Of a stretch of 64,000 bases of DNA, positions 25,913 through 33,857 are shown in pieces. A model generated the notes under the pieces. It searched no databases and had not been told where the DNA came from. It worked only from the letters and a program-made list of their open reading frames with translations. The position numbers and the translations under genes were made by a program. Each line of letters begins with the position of its first letter. Position 1 is the stretch's first letter. The stretch spans positions 1 through 64,000 of the forward strand of contig JARGPI010000016.1 in assembly GCA_029213005.1 (NCBI GenBank), given 5' to 3'. This stretch comes from Verrucomicrobiales bacterium (lineage in GTDB: Bacteria; Verrucomicrobiota; Verrucomicrobiia; Verrucomicrobiales; DEV007).

Positions 25913-27457
25913 TTAACTCAGGGCGGTTGTCTTGATATCCATCAACATTTGAGCATTAGATGGGTATCGCTCCATACATTTCAGGAGCCATTCGATGGCA
26001 TCCACTGGTTTGTACGTGCTGAGTCCGCGCCGGATCACATAGATTTTTTCCAGCATGTGGGGCGGAAGAAGTAATTCTTCGCGCCGGGTGCCGGATTTGT
26101 TGATATCGACGGCCGGATAAATGTAGTTCTGAGCCATTTGGCGATCGAGAACCAACTCCATATTACCCGTTCCTTTGAATTCCTGGAAAATCGCTTCGTC
26201 AGCGCGGCTGTTGGTCTGCACCAGAGCGGTTGCGATGATGGTTAAAGAACCGGCTTCCCGGGTATTCCGTGCCGCCGCGAAAATTCGGCGGGGCATTTCG
26301 AGGGCGCCCACTGTGATACCGCCTGATCCGGTACCTCTGCCGCGTCCACCGCGGGCTGAGTTGTTGAAGGCCCTCGCCAAACGGGTGATGGAATCCATCA
26401 GGATGAAAACGTGTTCACCGGCTTCGACGAGGCGCTTTGCTCTCTCGATCGCTAACAGTGCGATGCGGGTGTGATCTTTAGTATCACCGTCGTTCGAGCT
26501 TGAAAGCACTTCTGCGTTTGGGAATGAACGCTGAAAGTCGGTGACTTCCTCGGGACGTTCATCGATGAGGAGGATCATCAAGTGCATGTCCTCGTAATTT
26601 TTTTCAACCCCTTCAGCGATGTGCTGTAAAAGAGTGGTTTTACCGGTACGAGGTGGAGCGACGATGAGTCCTCGTTGGCCGCGACCAATCGGTGACATCA
26701 AATCGATGACCCGGGTCGTCATCCGGTTGGTGTCCGTTTCCAGAACCAGTCTTTTGTTCGGATTGATCGCCGTGAGTTCCTCGAAATATGGAAGATTCAC
26801 ATATTTATCGGGGGCTTTACCGTTGATCTTCAGAATTTCGATCAACTGAGGTCCGCGGACCCCTTCTTTTGAAATACATTTGACCCAAAGGCCGTCCCGC
26901 AATCCCCGGGTTCTGACGATCTCCGGGGTGATAAAGACATCTTTAGGGGACTGATTGTAGTTCCGGCCCTTCTCACGCAGGAAACCGAATCCTTTGGCTG
27001 AAATTTCGACGATTCCTTCGGATTCGACTTCAGGAGCTGCTTCCAAAATGGCGGCCTCTTTTGCTCTTTGCTTTTCTTTGCGCTCTCTGAAAAGCTCTTT
27101 CCGTGATTTCCGGGGTGGGCGGTCTTCCTTTTTATCGCCGTTTTCTGCTGAGTTATCAGCATCGGATTGATTTTCGTCTTCCGGCTTGGAGTCATCCGAC
27201 TTCTGGTTCCGCCGGGCAGATTTCTTTTTCGGAGAGCCTGACTTTTTGGAGGAAGGTCTCCGGTTGTTTGACTGAGATTTCTCTTTAGGAGCTTTCTGAT
27301 CACCTTTTACCTCTTTTTCTTCAAACAGTTCGGGTTGAACCACCTCAGGTTTTGCCGCTGCATCCTTGGGAGCTTTTCGTGGAGCTCTTTTGCGAGGTGG
27401 AGTCTCAACCGCTGTGGGAGTTTCGGAATCTCGATTGATTTCGTTTTTCTCGTTCAT
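25913..27457 (-). CDS. rho: Transcription termination factor Rho
   Basis: A 514-residue hexameric RNA-dependent ATPase that ends transcription. The N-terminal 130 or so residues are a highly charged, lysine/arginine- and acid-rich disordered extension of the type seen in several phyla. Then come the cold-shock-like RNA-binding domain (ISAKGFGFLR onward), Walker A PPRTGKTTLL near residue 268, Walker B LLIDERPEEV, the Q-loop/R-loop region and the ARGGRGRGTGSGG segment. The internal ATG at 27457 was chosen because the extra 11 codons upstream match nothing in the family. A possible structured RNA lies on the other side of its promoter region. Confidence 0.95.
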   Translation of the reverse strand: MNEKNEINRDSETPTAVETPPRKRAPRKAPKDAAAKPEVVQPELFEEKEVKGDQKAPKEKSQSNNRRPSSKKSGSPKKKSARRNQKSDDSKPEDENQSDADNSAENGDKKEDRPPRKSRKELFRERKEKQRAKEAAILEAAPEVESEGIVEISAKGFGFLREKGRNYNQSPKDVFITPEIVRTRGLRDGLWVKCISKEGVRGPQLIEILKINGKAPDKYVNLPYFEELTAINPNKRLVLETDTNRMTTRVIDLMSPIGRGQRGLIVAPPRTGKTTLLQHIAEGVEKNYEDMHLMILLIDERPEEVTDFQRSFPNAEVLSSSNDGDTKDHTRIALLAIERAKRLVEAGEHVFILMDSITRLARAFNNSARGGRGRGTGSGGITVGALEMPRRIFAAARNTREAGSLTIIATALVQTNSRADEAIFQEFKGTGNMELVLDRQMAQNYIYPAVDINKSGTRREELLLPPHMLEKIYVIRRGLSTYKPVDAIEWLLKCMERYPSNAQMLMDIKTTALS

Positions 27458-27555
27458 GAAGGTTCGTGTGAACAGACAAATTTTAGCCAATTTTATTTGG
27501 ATGGCTTGAGGTTAGGCGCTTTAGCCCATCCGCGAGTTTATTGCTTTAAAATAGG

Positions 27556-27739
27556 TATGATTAGTTTGTTGGCTCTCTCGTGAGAGAGACTCCGGGAAAT
27601 TACGGCCTTAGAGTGCGGTGGAAGTCCGACGGTCAGAACCAAAGTTAGCCTTCAACGACTGTTGATAGGAAACAAAATGTTCAGTTAAAGAACGTTTAAA
27701 CTGTGAGGCTTGCTAGGACTTTCCGCAAGGATTTTTTTT
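27556..27739 (+). ncRNA. Candidate structured leader or small RNA, class not recognised
   Basis: About 180 bases with RNA-like structure lie upstream of the gene at 27799. A TATGAT (-10-like) at 27556-27561 precedes it. Visible pairings: hairpin CTCTCT-CGTG-AGAGAG (27573-27588); GGT-CAGA-ACC (27631-27640); CAAC-GACT-GTTG (27653-27664); AAATGTTC/GAACGTTT (27675-27697); and a long-range closing pair GCGGTGGAAGTCC (27615-27627) with GGACTTTCCGC (27716-27726). The 3' end can instead form CTTGC/GCAAG (27709-27729) followed by eight T residues. The two pairings are mutually exclusive, as in a terminator/antiterminator switch. No known riboswitch or 6S-like consensus could be matched by eye. Confidence 0.45.
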
Positions 27740-27798
27740 GGCGCGTCGTAATTACGGAATTTTGTGGATAGTGAGATTGAGCGTGATAATATCTGGAA

Positions 27799-28827
27799 AT
27801 GAAAAATTTTCTCAATTCGTCTGCTGAAACTCGAAGGTCATTTCTGGGAAAATCACTGGTCGGGGCGGGAAGTGCGGCTTCACTTTTGAATGGCGCTGAA
27901 GCTCAGAAGGTTATAGCGAAAGCCGGCGAAGAGCCGAAGGCGGAGAAACTGGTTCGGGAATTGCTGGGAAGTCTCAACGAAGAGCAGCGAGGGAAATTCG
28001 TGATTCCTTTTGATAATCCTCTGCGAAATAAAATTGAGAACAACTGGCATATTTTAAGAGAGCGGGTTGGCAGTCATTTTGATAAAAATCAACAATTGCT
28101 GATCCGTGATATCTTTCGCGAGTTGCACAGTGAACAACTCCGGGAGGAGGTTTGGCGCCAGTTTATGGAGGATAACCGCACCAAAAATGCAAAAACTCCG
28201 GACGAAATCTTCGGGACGGCATCGGTAGCGATTTTTGAGGATCCCGATTCCGATAAATTTGAGTTTGTTCTGACTGGACGGCACACCACCCGACGCTGCG
28301 ATAACAATTCCACAGAAGGGGTGGCTTTTGGCGGACCGATTTTCTACGGGCACGCTTCGAAAACATTTTACGAAAAGCCGGAGCACGAGGGGAATGCCTA
28401 CTGGTTTCAGGCCAAACGGGCCAATGAGCTGTTTGAGATGCTCGACGGTAAACAACGCGAAAAAGCTTTGAAGGGCGACAGCCGCGGAGAGCGGGGTGCC
28501 AGAACCGTGGCTCTCACCGGGAAGAAGGAGGGGCTCGATGGGATTCCCGCCTGGGAAATGACCTCGGATCAGCGCGCTTTGATGCTGGACGTCGTGACCG
28601 ATCTGCTGGCTCCTTTCCGGCAGGAGGATCAGGTCGAGGCGGCATCAATGATCAACAATCAAATTTCGGACACCCACATCGCATTCTATAAGAACGAGGA
28701 TGTGGGCGATGATAAAGTCTGGGACACCTGGCAGCTCGAAGGGCCCCAGCTGGTGTGGTATTTCCGCGGCGACCCGCATGTTCACACCTGGGTTCATGTG
28801 AAGGAGCCTAAAGCGGAATCCGCTTAA
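27799..28827 (+). CDS. DUF3500-like exported protein
   Basis: A 342-residue protein with a Tat-type N-terminus (TRRSFLGKSLVGAGSAAS). The body resembles DUF3500 proteins: FVLTGRHTTRRCDNN block, AFGGPIFYGH, and a C-terminal WQLEGPQLVWYFRGDPHVHTWVH segment with possible metal-binding histidines. Function is unknown. It sits 60 bases downstream of the putative leader RNA terminator and could be regulated by it. Confidence 0.8.
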   Translation: MKNFLNSSAETRRSFLGKSLVGAGSAASLLNGAEAQKVIAKAGEEPKAEKLVRELLGSLNEEQRGKFVIPFDNPLRNKIENNWHILRERVGSHFDKNQQLLIRDIFRELHSEQLREEVWRQFMEDNRTKNAKTPDEIFGTASVAIFEDPDSDKFEFVLTGRHTTRRCDNNSTEGVAFGGPIFYGHASKTFYEKPEHEGNAYWFQAKRANELFEMLDGKQREKALKGDSRGERGARTVALTGKKEGLDGIPAWEMTSDQRALMLDVVTDLLAPFRQEDQVEAASMINNQISDTHIAFYKNEDVGDDKVWDTWQLEGPQLVWYFRGDPHVHTWVHVKEPKAESA

Positions 28828-28829
28828 TC

Positions 28830-29348
28830 TCACTTTGCCAGCTCGAAGCGCCACGGGAGAACGGCATCGATCGTGGTGACATCGATTCTCTCCTGACCGG
28901 CTTCGGAAGTCCCGCCATCAATTAGAATGAGGGTTTCCGGCGAGAAAAACTCGCTCATGACCTGTCGGCACAGACCGCAGGGTGAGCGGTTACTTAGGTC
29001 CTCTTCCGAGGCGGAATCGAGAGTGGAAAGGGCAAGCAGTGTGAATTCGTGAAATCCTGCTGCGACCGCTGTATTGATTGCGACCCGTTCGGCACACATC
29101 GTGGCTCCGTAACTGGCATTCTCAATATTACAGCCTGTAAATTCGCGGGGATCTTTGCCTGCAACCAAAACCGACGATCCGACCCGGAAGTTGGAATAGG
29201 GGGCGTAGGCCTTTTCCGCCGCTGTCCGGGCTGCTTTTAGATGGGAAAGGGCAATCGGCTCGAAATTCTGGAGATCAATGCTCTGCCTGATGGTCTCCGA
29301 GGTGTGAAATCGCCAGATGACAGCCGGGGTATCAACTACCTCGCTCAT
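28830..29348 (-). CDS. cdd: Cytidine deaminase
   Basis: Deaminates cytidine or deoxycytidine to uridine for pyrimidine salvage. The 172-residue protein has the zinc-site motif TMCAERVAI (Cys and catalytic Glu) and PCGLCRQ (two further Cys), plus the AYAPYSNFRVGS block that opens the fold. The first 40 residues before that block are longer than in most homotetrameric cytidine deaminases. The ATG at 29348 overlaps the stop codon of the upstream gene (TAATG), which suggests translational coupling. A second, unrelated pyrimidine deaminase gene lies at 48285. Confidence 0.93.
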   Translation of the reverse strand: MSEVVDTPAVIWRFHTSETIRQSIDLQNFEPIALSHLKAARTAAEKAYAPYSNFRVGSSVLVAGKDPREFTGCNIENASYGATMCAERVAINTAVAAGFHEFTLLALSTLDSASEEDLSNRSPCGLCRQVMSEFFSPETLILIDGGTSEAGQERIDVTTIDAVLPWRFELAK

Positions 29349-29923
29349 TAATTCATGATGTTTTCGACGAGGATATTCTGAATCACGCAATAGAATTCAT
29401 ATTGAGCCAGCATCAGTGCCTTCTCCTGCGGAATTTCCTCGCTGTCGGTCCCGAACAGCGCCATGAGGAAGCGGGAGTCGTCTTCCGCCAGGCCGTGTTC
29501 TTTGTTCATCATAATCCGGGTCTGATTCAGTACACTGTACCATTGTTCGGTATGCTCCGTCTTCACGACGACCCGCCACATCGGTCCCTCGGGGAAATTC
29601 TCGGGAATTTCCTCATCATCGTAAAACCATTCCAGCGGATTATCGGTTTTTTCCGCAGCATCGATGTCATTGGAAACAATCGCTCTCTCCTGAGCAAAGC
29701 CATCTTCCAGATCAGGACGTACAAATTCGTTCCAGTCATCCGTATCCTCAGAATCGACAGGGTTTCCCTCTTTATCCACGATCGGGGGAGGGAGCATTGA
29801 GTTTTTGACTTCTTCAGAGAAACCTTTCCCTGAAGCCAGGCCGGGTAACTCGTATACAAAATACCACTCGGCGGTATTCAGGAAATCGAGAACCCACTCA
29901 TTTTCTCTAAGTGTAAATCTCAT
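29348..29923 (-). CDS. Acidic protein of unknown function, coupled to cdd
   Basis: A 191-residue acidic, tryptophan-containing cytoplasmic protein that I do not recognise. It begins MRFTLRENEWVLDFLN, carries a negatively charged middle (DSEDTDDWNEFVRPDLEDG) and has a helical C-terminal half. There is no signal peptide or membrane segment. The start at 29923 was preferred because it leaves the AT-rich promoter region free; an in-frame start at 29986 would add 21 residues. Its stop overlaps the cdd start (TAATG), so the two are likely co-expressed. Confidence 0.65.
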   Translation of the reverse strand: MRFTLRENEWVLDFLNTAEWYFVYELPGLASGKGFSEEVKNSMLPPPIVDKEGNPVDSEDTDDWNEFVRPDLEDGFAQERAIVSNDIDAAEKTDNPLEWFYDDEEIPENFPEGPMWRVVVKTEHTEQWYSVLNQTRIMMNKEHGLAEDDSRFLMALFGTDSEEIPQEKALMLAQYEFYCVIQNILVENIMN

Positions 29924-30243
29924 GACTTTTTCTTGAGCAGTAATAATCCTGCCGCTAAATTGTAATGGTCCTTTAACAAAATCCAAAAAATATCTGAGGA
30001 TTTAGATTTTATATCGTTCAAGAACAAGAAGAGTTTAACTTTTCAGAATTTGTAAGAATTGGCAAACCTGATATTTAAGTTTGCGATACTTGAGATACAA
30101 ACGATATTAAATAATAAATTATCACTCCAGATCCTTTGTGAATATCTAATAATTATGAAAATTAGACTTGATATAGAGTGCTGGATGTAGTTAATTTTAG
30201 AATCACATTATAATAATACGAATCGCAACGGAGGAAAAATCTA
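29924..30243. promoter_or_regulatory. AT-rich divergent intergenic region with marR promoter
   Basis: This 320-base gap is clearly more AT-rich than its surroundings. It contains a perfect TATAAT at 30209-30214, a plausible -10 for the MarR gene, and a GGAGG ribosome binding site at 30230-30234, 9 bases before its ATG. The opposite end should hold the promoter for the unknown protein/cdd pair. MarR proteins often repress such divergent regions, so operators are expected here; I cannot identify one with confidence. Confidence 0.5.
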
Positions 30244-30705
30244 ATGCAAATGACAGACGACACAAACAACCGAGTAGTAGATGGCAATGCAGACCGCATG
30301 GCAGATTTCATTATGTTCGCTCAGCGTTCATTTTTACTCGATCTTTCGAAAGAACTTAACCAGGGCAACATATCCTATGCACAGTTCTTTCTTCTTGGAT
30401 ATCTCTCCAGTGAGGACTACCTCACGATGACGGATATCTCTAAAAAAATGGGGCACTCAACCGCAGCAGCAACCGGTCTTGTCGACCGTCTTGAGAAGCT
30501 GGGATACGTTCAGCGCCTTCACGCAGCTGACGATCGCCGTAAGGTGATGGTTCAGATCACCCGTAAAGGTATTGACCTGGTAGGAACCCTTCGCGACACA
30601 ATCGCCCAGAATATTGAAGCTGTAATGGCTGCTCAATCCGAAGGCCGTGAAGACGAGGTTCAGCCTATCTATTCACAACTTCGTGAATTCGTAGACGCTC
30701 GCTAG
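30244..30705 (+). CDS. MarR family transcriptional regulator
   Basis: A 153-residue winged-helix repressor-type protein. The helix-turn-helix is at about residues 62-85 (TMTDISKKMGHSTAAATGLVD), followed by the wing LHAADDRRKVMVQITRKG. N- and C-terminal helices should form the dimer interface. The likely targets are its own promoter or the divergent pair; the ligand is unknown. A strong Shine-Dalgarno site supports the start, though the ATG two codons later is possible. It stands alone and ends at a good terminator. Confidence 0.92.
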   Translation: MQMTDDTNNRVVDGNADRMADFIMFAQRSFLLDLSKELNQGNISYAQFFLLGYLSSEDYLTMTDISKKMGHSTAAATGLVDRLEKLGYVQRLHAADDRRKVMVQITRKGIDLVGTLRDTIAQNIEAVMAAQSEGREDEVQPIYSQLREFVDAR

Positions 30706-30811
30706 TCAGACAATTTTTCAATTCCGAACCCGGGTCTGCGAAACCTGTGTCCGGAATTCAAAAGACTTCCGAGTGTAGATACGATTTATATATACTTGCG
30801 ATTCAAATTTT

Positions 30812-30842
30812 ACGCCTCCGGGTTGCCCTCCGGAGGCGTTTT
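30812..30842 (+). terminator. Intrinsic terminator after marR
   Basis: A perfect 10-bp GC-rich stem ACGCCTCCGG/CCGGAGGCGT with an 8-base loop lies at 30812-30839 and runs into TTTT. It is about 107 bases after the marR stop. Confidence 0.85.
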
Positions 30843-31075
30843 GCGTACGGCCTTCTAGTAATCTCGAAAACAATCGGCAAAACTAATTTAATGGCGGGGA
30901 TCAATATTTCGGGATTTATAAAATTTTAGAATAAAATCCGCTGATAACCTTTTTTATCATCGTCTCCGTTTAATTCACTGGCCTTGGAATTGGAGACAGA
31001 TGAATCAAATCTTTCGTGAAACCTGAAATTCATCGGGTTGTTTTCCCGGAGGTGAGCCACCCCACTCCGGGGGCG

Positions 31076-31114
31076 ACTGTACCCTGTACAGTTTGGAATG
31101 GAACAGGGTACAGT
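31076..31114. repeat. 39-bp two-dyad element, copy 2
   Basis: ACTGTACCCTGTACAGT at 31076-31092, spacer TTGGA, and a partly decayed partner ATGGAACAGGGTACAGT at 31098-31114. The centre-to-centre distance is 22 bases, the same as in the other two copies. A separate short hairpin lies just to the left. Confidence 0.85.
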
Positions 31115-31250
31115 CGTCCGGTGCGCCGCCTCATTTCATTTAAAGAGGGGTAATTTTTTCGATTTTCGGATTGCAGCGATCCCCACCTTGAATCCTGCGG
31201 CATCCCGCGTAATATCATCCCCACTTTCTTACTTCACGTAATTTCTATCA

Positions 31251-32369
31251 ATGAATCCTACAAAGACAGCTTTTGGAACCTGGAGCGGAGGTCGCTACAT
31301 GCACTTCGGGGAACGCCTCGAGGAAGATCGCCTCGAAGATCTGATCCGCTCAGCTTACGACCAGGGCGTCCGTACTTTTTTGACAGCCGATGTTTATGGC
31401 GTTGGTAAAGCTGACGAATTGCTTGGTAGAGCTCTCAAAGGCAAAGATCGCGACACGTATTGCCTCGTCGGTATGGTCGGTCACGATATTTACGATGGTC
31501 AGCGGGCTGGATCCCGGGGCTATGCTCGTTTTACCCACGAAGATCTACGCGGTCCGGATGGTTATGCCGAATATTTGAAGACCGCGACTGAGAAAAGTCT
31601 GGCCCGCTGCCAGGCCGATCATTTTGACCTGATTATGCTCCACAACCCCGATAACATCGGGTATTCCAGTCCGGTTGTCTGGGAGGGAATGAAGGCGCTG
31701 AAAGATCAGGGGCTGACCCGTCTTACCGGCATCGCACCCGGGCCTGCCAACGGTTTCACGATTGATATGGCCAATTGTATGGAGAAATTTCACGAACATC
31801 TCGACTGGGCGATGGTGATTTTGAATCCTCTTGAGCCATGGCCGGGCCGTAACATCCTGCCGATCGCAAAAGAGTTTGGAGTCGATTTGATTACCCGTGT
31901 GGTCGACTACGGTGGAATGTTCCACGACGACGTAAAGCCGGGCCATCACTTCAAGGATGGCGATCACCGCACTTACCGGATGGAAGGCTGGATCGAAATG
32001 GGGAATGAAAAAATCGATAAAATGCGGACCATTGCCGACAAGTACAATCTGTCACTGCTTCAGTTCGCCGCGGTTTGGAACCTGAGTCAGGAACCCGTGA
32101 AGTGCATCGCTCCCACTTTCATTCAGGAAGCTGGCGAAGGCGCCCGTCCTGTCGAAGAAAAGGTCACCGACATGGCGAATATTCCAGACATCACTTTCAC
32201 CGACGAAGAGATCGAGCTGATCGCGGGAATCGGTAATAATCAGGGCTGTATGGTTCTGAAAGGGGCAAGTTCCCGTCACGAAGGCATCGATCCTCAGCCG
32301 GATCATTGGCCTATGCGCGAAGAACTTCAGCCAATTGCTGATAAATGGGATCTCGATCCCGCCTGGTAG
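31251..32369 (+). CDS. Aldo/keto reductase family protein
   Basis: A 372-residue TIM-barrel protein of the aldo/keto reductase superfamily, which normally reduces carbonyls with NAD(P)H. Asp47 and Tyr49 (TADVYG) and His131 (LMLHNPD) match three of the four catalytic positions. The catalytic lysine, usually in a TK pair after the third strand, is not present in CLVGMVGHD, so activity may be altered. The C-terminal third contains a four-helix region like that of AKR relatives with an extension. The folE2 gene begins at or just past its 3' end. Confidence 0.82.
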   Translation: MNPTKTAFGTWSGGRYMHFGERLEEDRLEDLIRSAYDQGVRTFLTADVYGVGKADELLGRALKGKDRDTYCLVGMVGHDIYDGQRAGSRGYARFTHEDLRGPDGYAEYLKTATEKSLARCQADHFDLIMLHNPDNIGYSSPVVWEGMKALKDQGLTRLTGIAPGPANGFTIDMANCMEKFHEHLDWAMVILNPLEPWPGRNILPIAKEFGVDLITRVVDYGGMFHDDVKPGHHFKDGDHRTYRMEGWIEMGNEKIDKMRTIADKYNLSLLQFAAVWNLSQEPVKCIAPTFIQEAGEGARPVEEKVTDMANIPDITFTDEEIELIAGIGNNQGCMVLKGASSRHEGIDPQPDHWPMREELQPIADKWDLDPAW

Positions 32370-33175
32370 AACTTTTTATCGACAACACATTGCAAAATCT
32401 GACTGATATTCAGAACGAGCCCGATTCCCGCAATATCGCGATCGATCGGGTTGGAGTCAAAGCTCTGAAATACCCGGTGAAGATTCGCGACAAAGCGAAT
32501 TCTGAACAAGGCACGGTCGCAACTATCGCGATGGCTGTCGACCTGCCGAAGGAGTACAAAGGCACTCACATGAGTCGATTTATCGAGGTCCTCAATTCCC
32601 ACGGGCCGGCCCTCGATGTTCACTCCATTTCGGCGATACCGGCCGAGTTACTCGAAAGGTTGGATGCCCACCGGGCTCATGTCGAGTTTCGTTTCCCTTT
32701 CTTTCTCTCGAAAGCCGCTCCAGTGACCGGAAAGGAAGGTATGCTCGATTACGAAGTCATTTTCGACGTCGACTCAACCCGGGATGAGACTGAATTCACT
32801 GTGACGATTCTGGTTCCGGTAACAACCCTGTGTCCCTGTTCCAAGGCGATCAGCGCCCGGGGCGCGCACAATCAGCGAGGAATCGTGACCTATGCCGTCA
32901 AATTTTCCGGTGAAGCGATCTGGATTGAAGATTTGATTCAACTAGTCGAAGGTTGCGCCAGTTGTGAACTCTACAGTGTGCTGAAGCGTCCTGATGAAAA
33001 ACACGTCACCGAGGAGGCATACGATAATCCGGTGTTTGTCGAAGACCTCGTTCGGAACGTGGCCGCCGCATCCGATGAGCAGAAAGGTATTTCCTGGTAT
33101 CGGGTCGAAGCTGAGAATTTCGAATCGATCCACAATCACAATGCCTACGCTGTGATCGAAAAGAAGTTGGGTTGA
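32345..33175 (+). CDS. folE2: GTP cyclohydrolase I type IB (FolE2)
   Basis: Converts GTP to 7,8-dihydroneopterin triphosphate, the first step to folate, in place of FolE. The 276-residue protein has the FolE2 hallmarks: NIAIDRVGVKALKYPV near the N-terminus, the KGTHMSRF block and the metal-binding cysteine motif TTLCPCSKAIS (Cys163), followed by GAHNQRG. The ATG at 32345 overlaps the upstream gene by 25 bp; a TTG at 32390 would start closer to where homologues begin, so the first 15 residues are doubtful. Confidence 0.93.
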   Translation: MGSRSRLVELFIDNTLQNLTDIQNEPDSRNIAIDRVGVKALKYPVKIRDKANSEQGTVATIAMAVDLPKEYKGTHMSRFIEVLNSHGPALDVHSISAIPAELLERLDAHRAHVEFRFPFFLSKAAPVTGKEGMLDYEVIFDVDSTRDETEFTVTILVPVTTLCPCSKAISARGAHNQRGIVTYAVKFSGEAIWIEDLIQLVEGCASCELYSVLKRPDEKHVTEEAYDNPVFVEDLVRNVAAASDEQKGISWYRVEAENFESIHNHNAYAVIEKKLG

Positions 33176-33200
33176 TATGCCAGAGGCGGTGGTCGCGAAG

Positions 33201-33689
33201 CTAGATCCACCGCCTAACCCTTTCTCTATACGCTAGATAGCTCTCCCCGAATTTTTTCTCGAGGTAGGCTTCTTCTTTTAGAACGGCGACCTGCCGTACG
33301 ACGATAAAAAAGACGATCGAGCCGATCACAATAGTGAGACGGTCGAGAACCAGGCCTAGCCCAAGCTGAAGTATCCCCAGAGAAAGATATAGTGGATTAC
33401 GGGTGAATCGATAGACTCCGGTTTCCACTATTGAGGTCGTGGGTTGGTTCGGTTTTACATTCGTTTTCGCCCGATTTAGGCGAACGGTGCCATCGACGGC
33501 AATATATAGAGAAAGTGCCATTAACATGTAACCGAGATAGGTGAATGCAATGATGCCTCCGGTGCTGGATTGTGGAAAATAATGCCCGATGGCATAGCTC
33601 ACCCCGAAGACGAGAAATGCAATCAAAGGAGGGGGGAATTGCACTCCGGGGCCCCGGAGATCTGTCTCGGTTTGGATATCTTCGTTCAT
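33201..33689 (-). CDS. Isoprenylcysteine carboxyl methyltransferase-like membrane protein
   Basis: A 162-residue integral membrane protein of the ICMT/PEMT-like methyltransferase family. It has about four hydrophobic segments and the typical sequence ETGVYRFTRNPLYLSL, then the C-terminal EEAYLEKKFGESYLAYRERVRRW. A strong AAGGAG site 7 bases before the ATG at 33689 fixes the start and excludes the longer frame. In bacteria these enzymes methylate small molecules or lipids; substrate not known. It is divergent from the phospholipase C-like gene. Confidence 0.85.
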   Translation of the reverse strand: MNEDIQTETDLRGPGVQFPPPLIAFLVFGVSYAIGHYFPQSSTGGIIAFTYLGYMLMALSLYIAVDGTVRLNRAKTNVKPNQPTTSIVETGVYRFTRNPLYLSLGILQLGLGLVLDRLTIVIGSIVFFIVVRQVAVLKEEAYLEKKFGESYLAYRERVRRWI

Positions 33690-33857
33690 GCCGCAGCTCC
33701 TTAAGCCGGATGGCTCAAAGTGATCGTTATTCCCTGATTTTAATCGATTGCGCGCCGAAAGCCAGTGGACTGGTGCTGTGAATTGTATTGAGAACATCTG
33801 ATTCCGCGAACCCGCGACTGCAGGATGCTTACTTTGGCCGAAAATGCGTTTTCCAGA

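Larger units (their letters stand above)
30706..31250. other. 545-base intergenic region with terminator and repeat element
   Basis: No convincing gene is seen here. It contains the marR terminator at 30812, an AT-rich stretch near 30890-31000, a 7-bp CCCGGAG/CTCCGGG hairpin (31045-31071) and copy 2 of the 39-bp dyad element. The promoter of the aldo/keto reductase gene should lie in 31120-31250 but no clear -35/-10 pair stands out. Confidence 0.6.

Noticed and set aside
27600..27665. Cobalamin riboswitch-like string GGTGGAAGTCC and SRP-like GGTCAG..
   Set aside because: The spacing to the upstream GGGAA box (18 bases) and the lack of the conserved CCCGC and ACTGT arrangement do not fit the cobalamin consensus; the SRP-like match lacks the invariant GGAAGG loop. 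Kept only as an unassigned candidate RNA.
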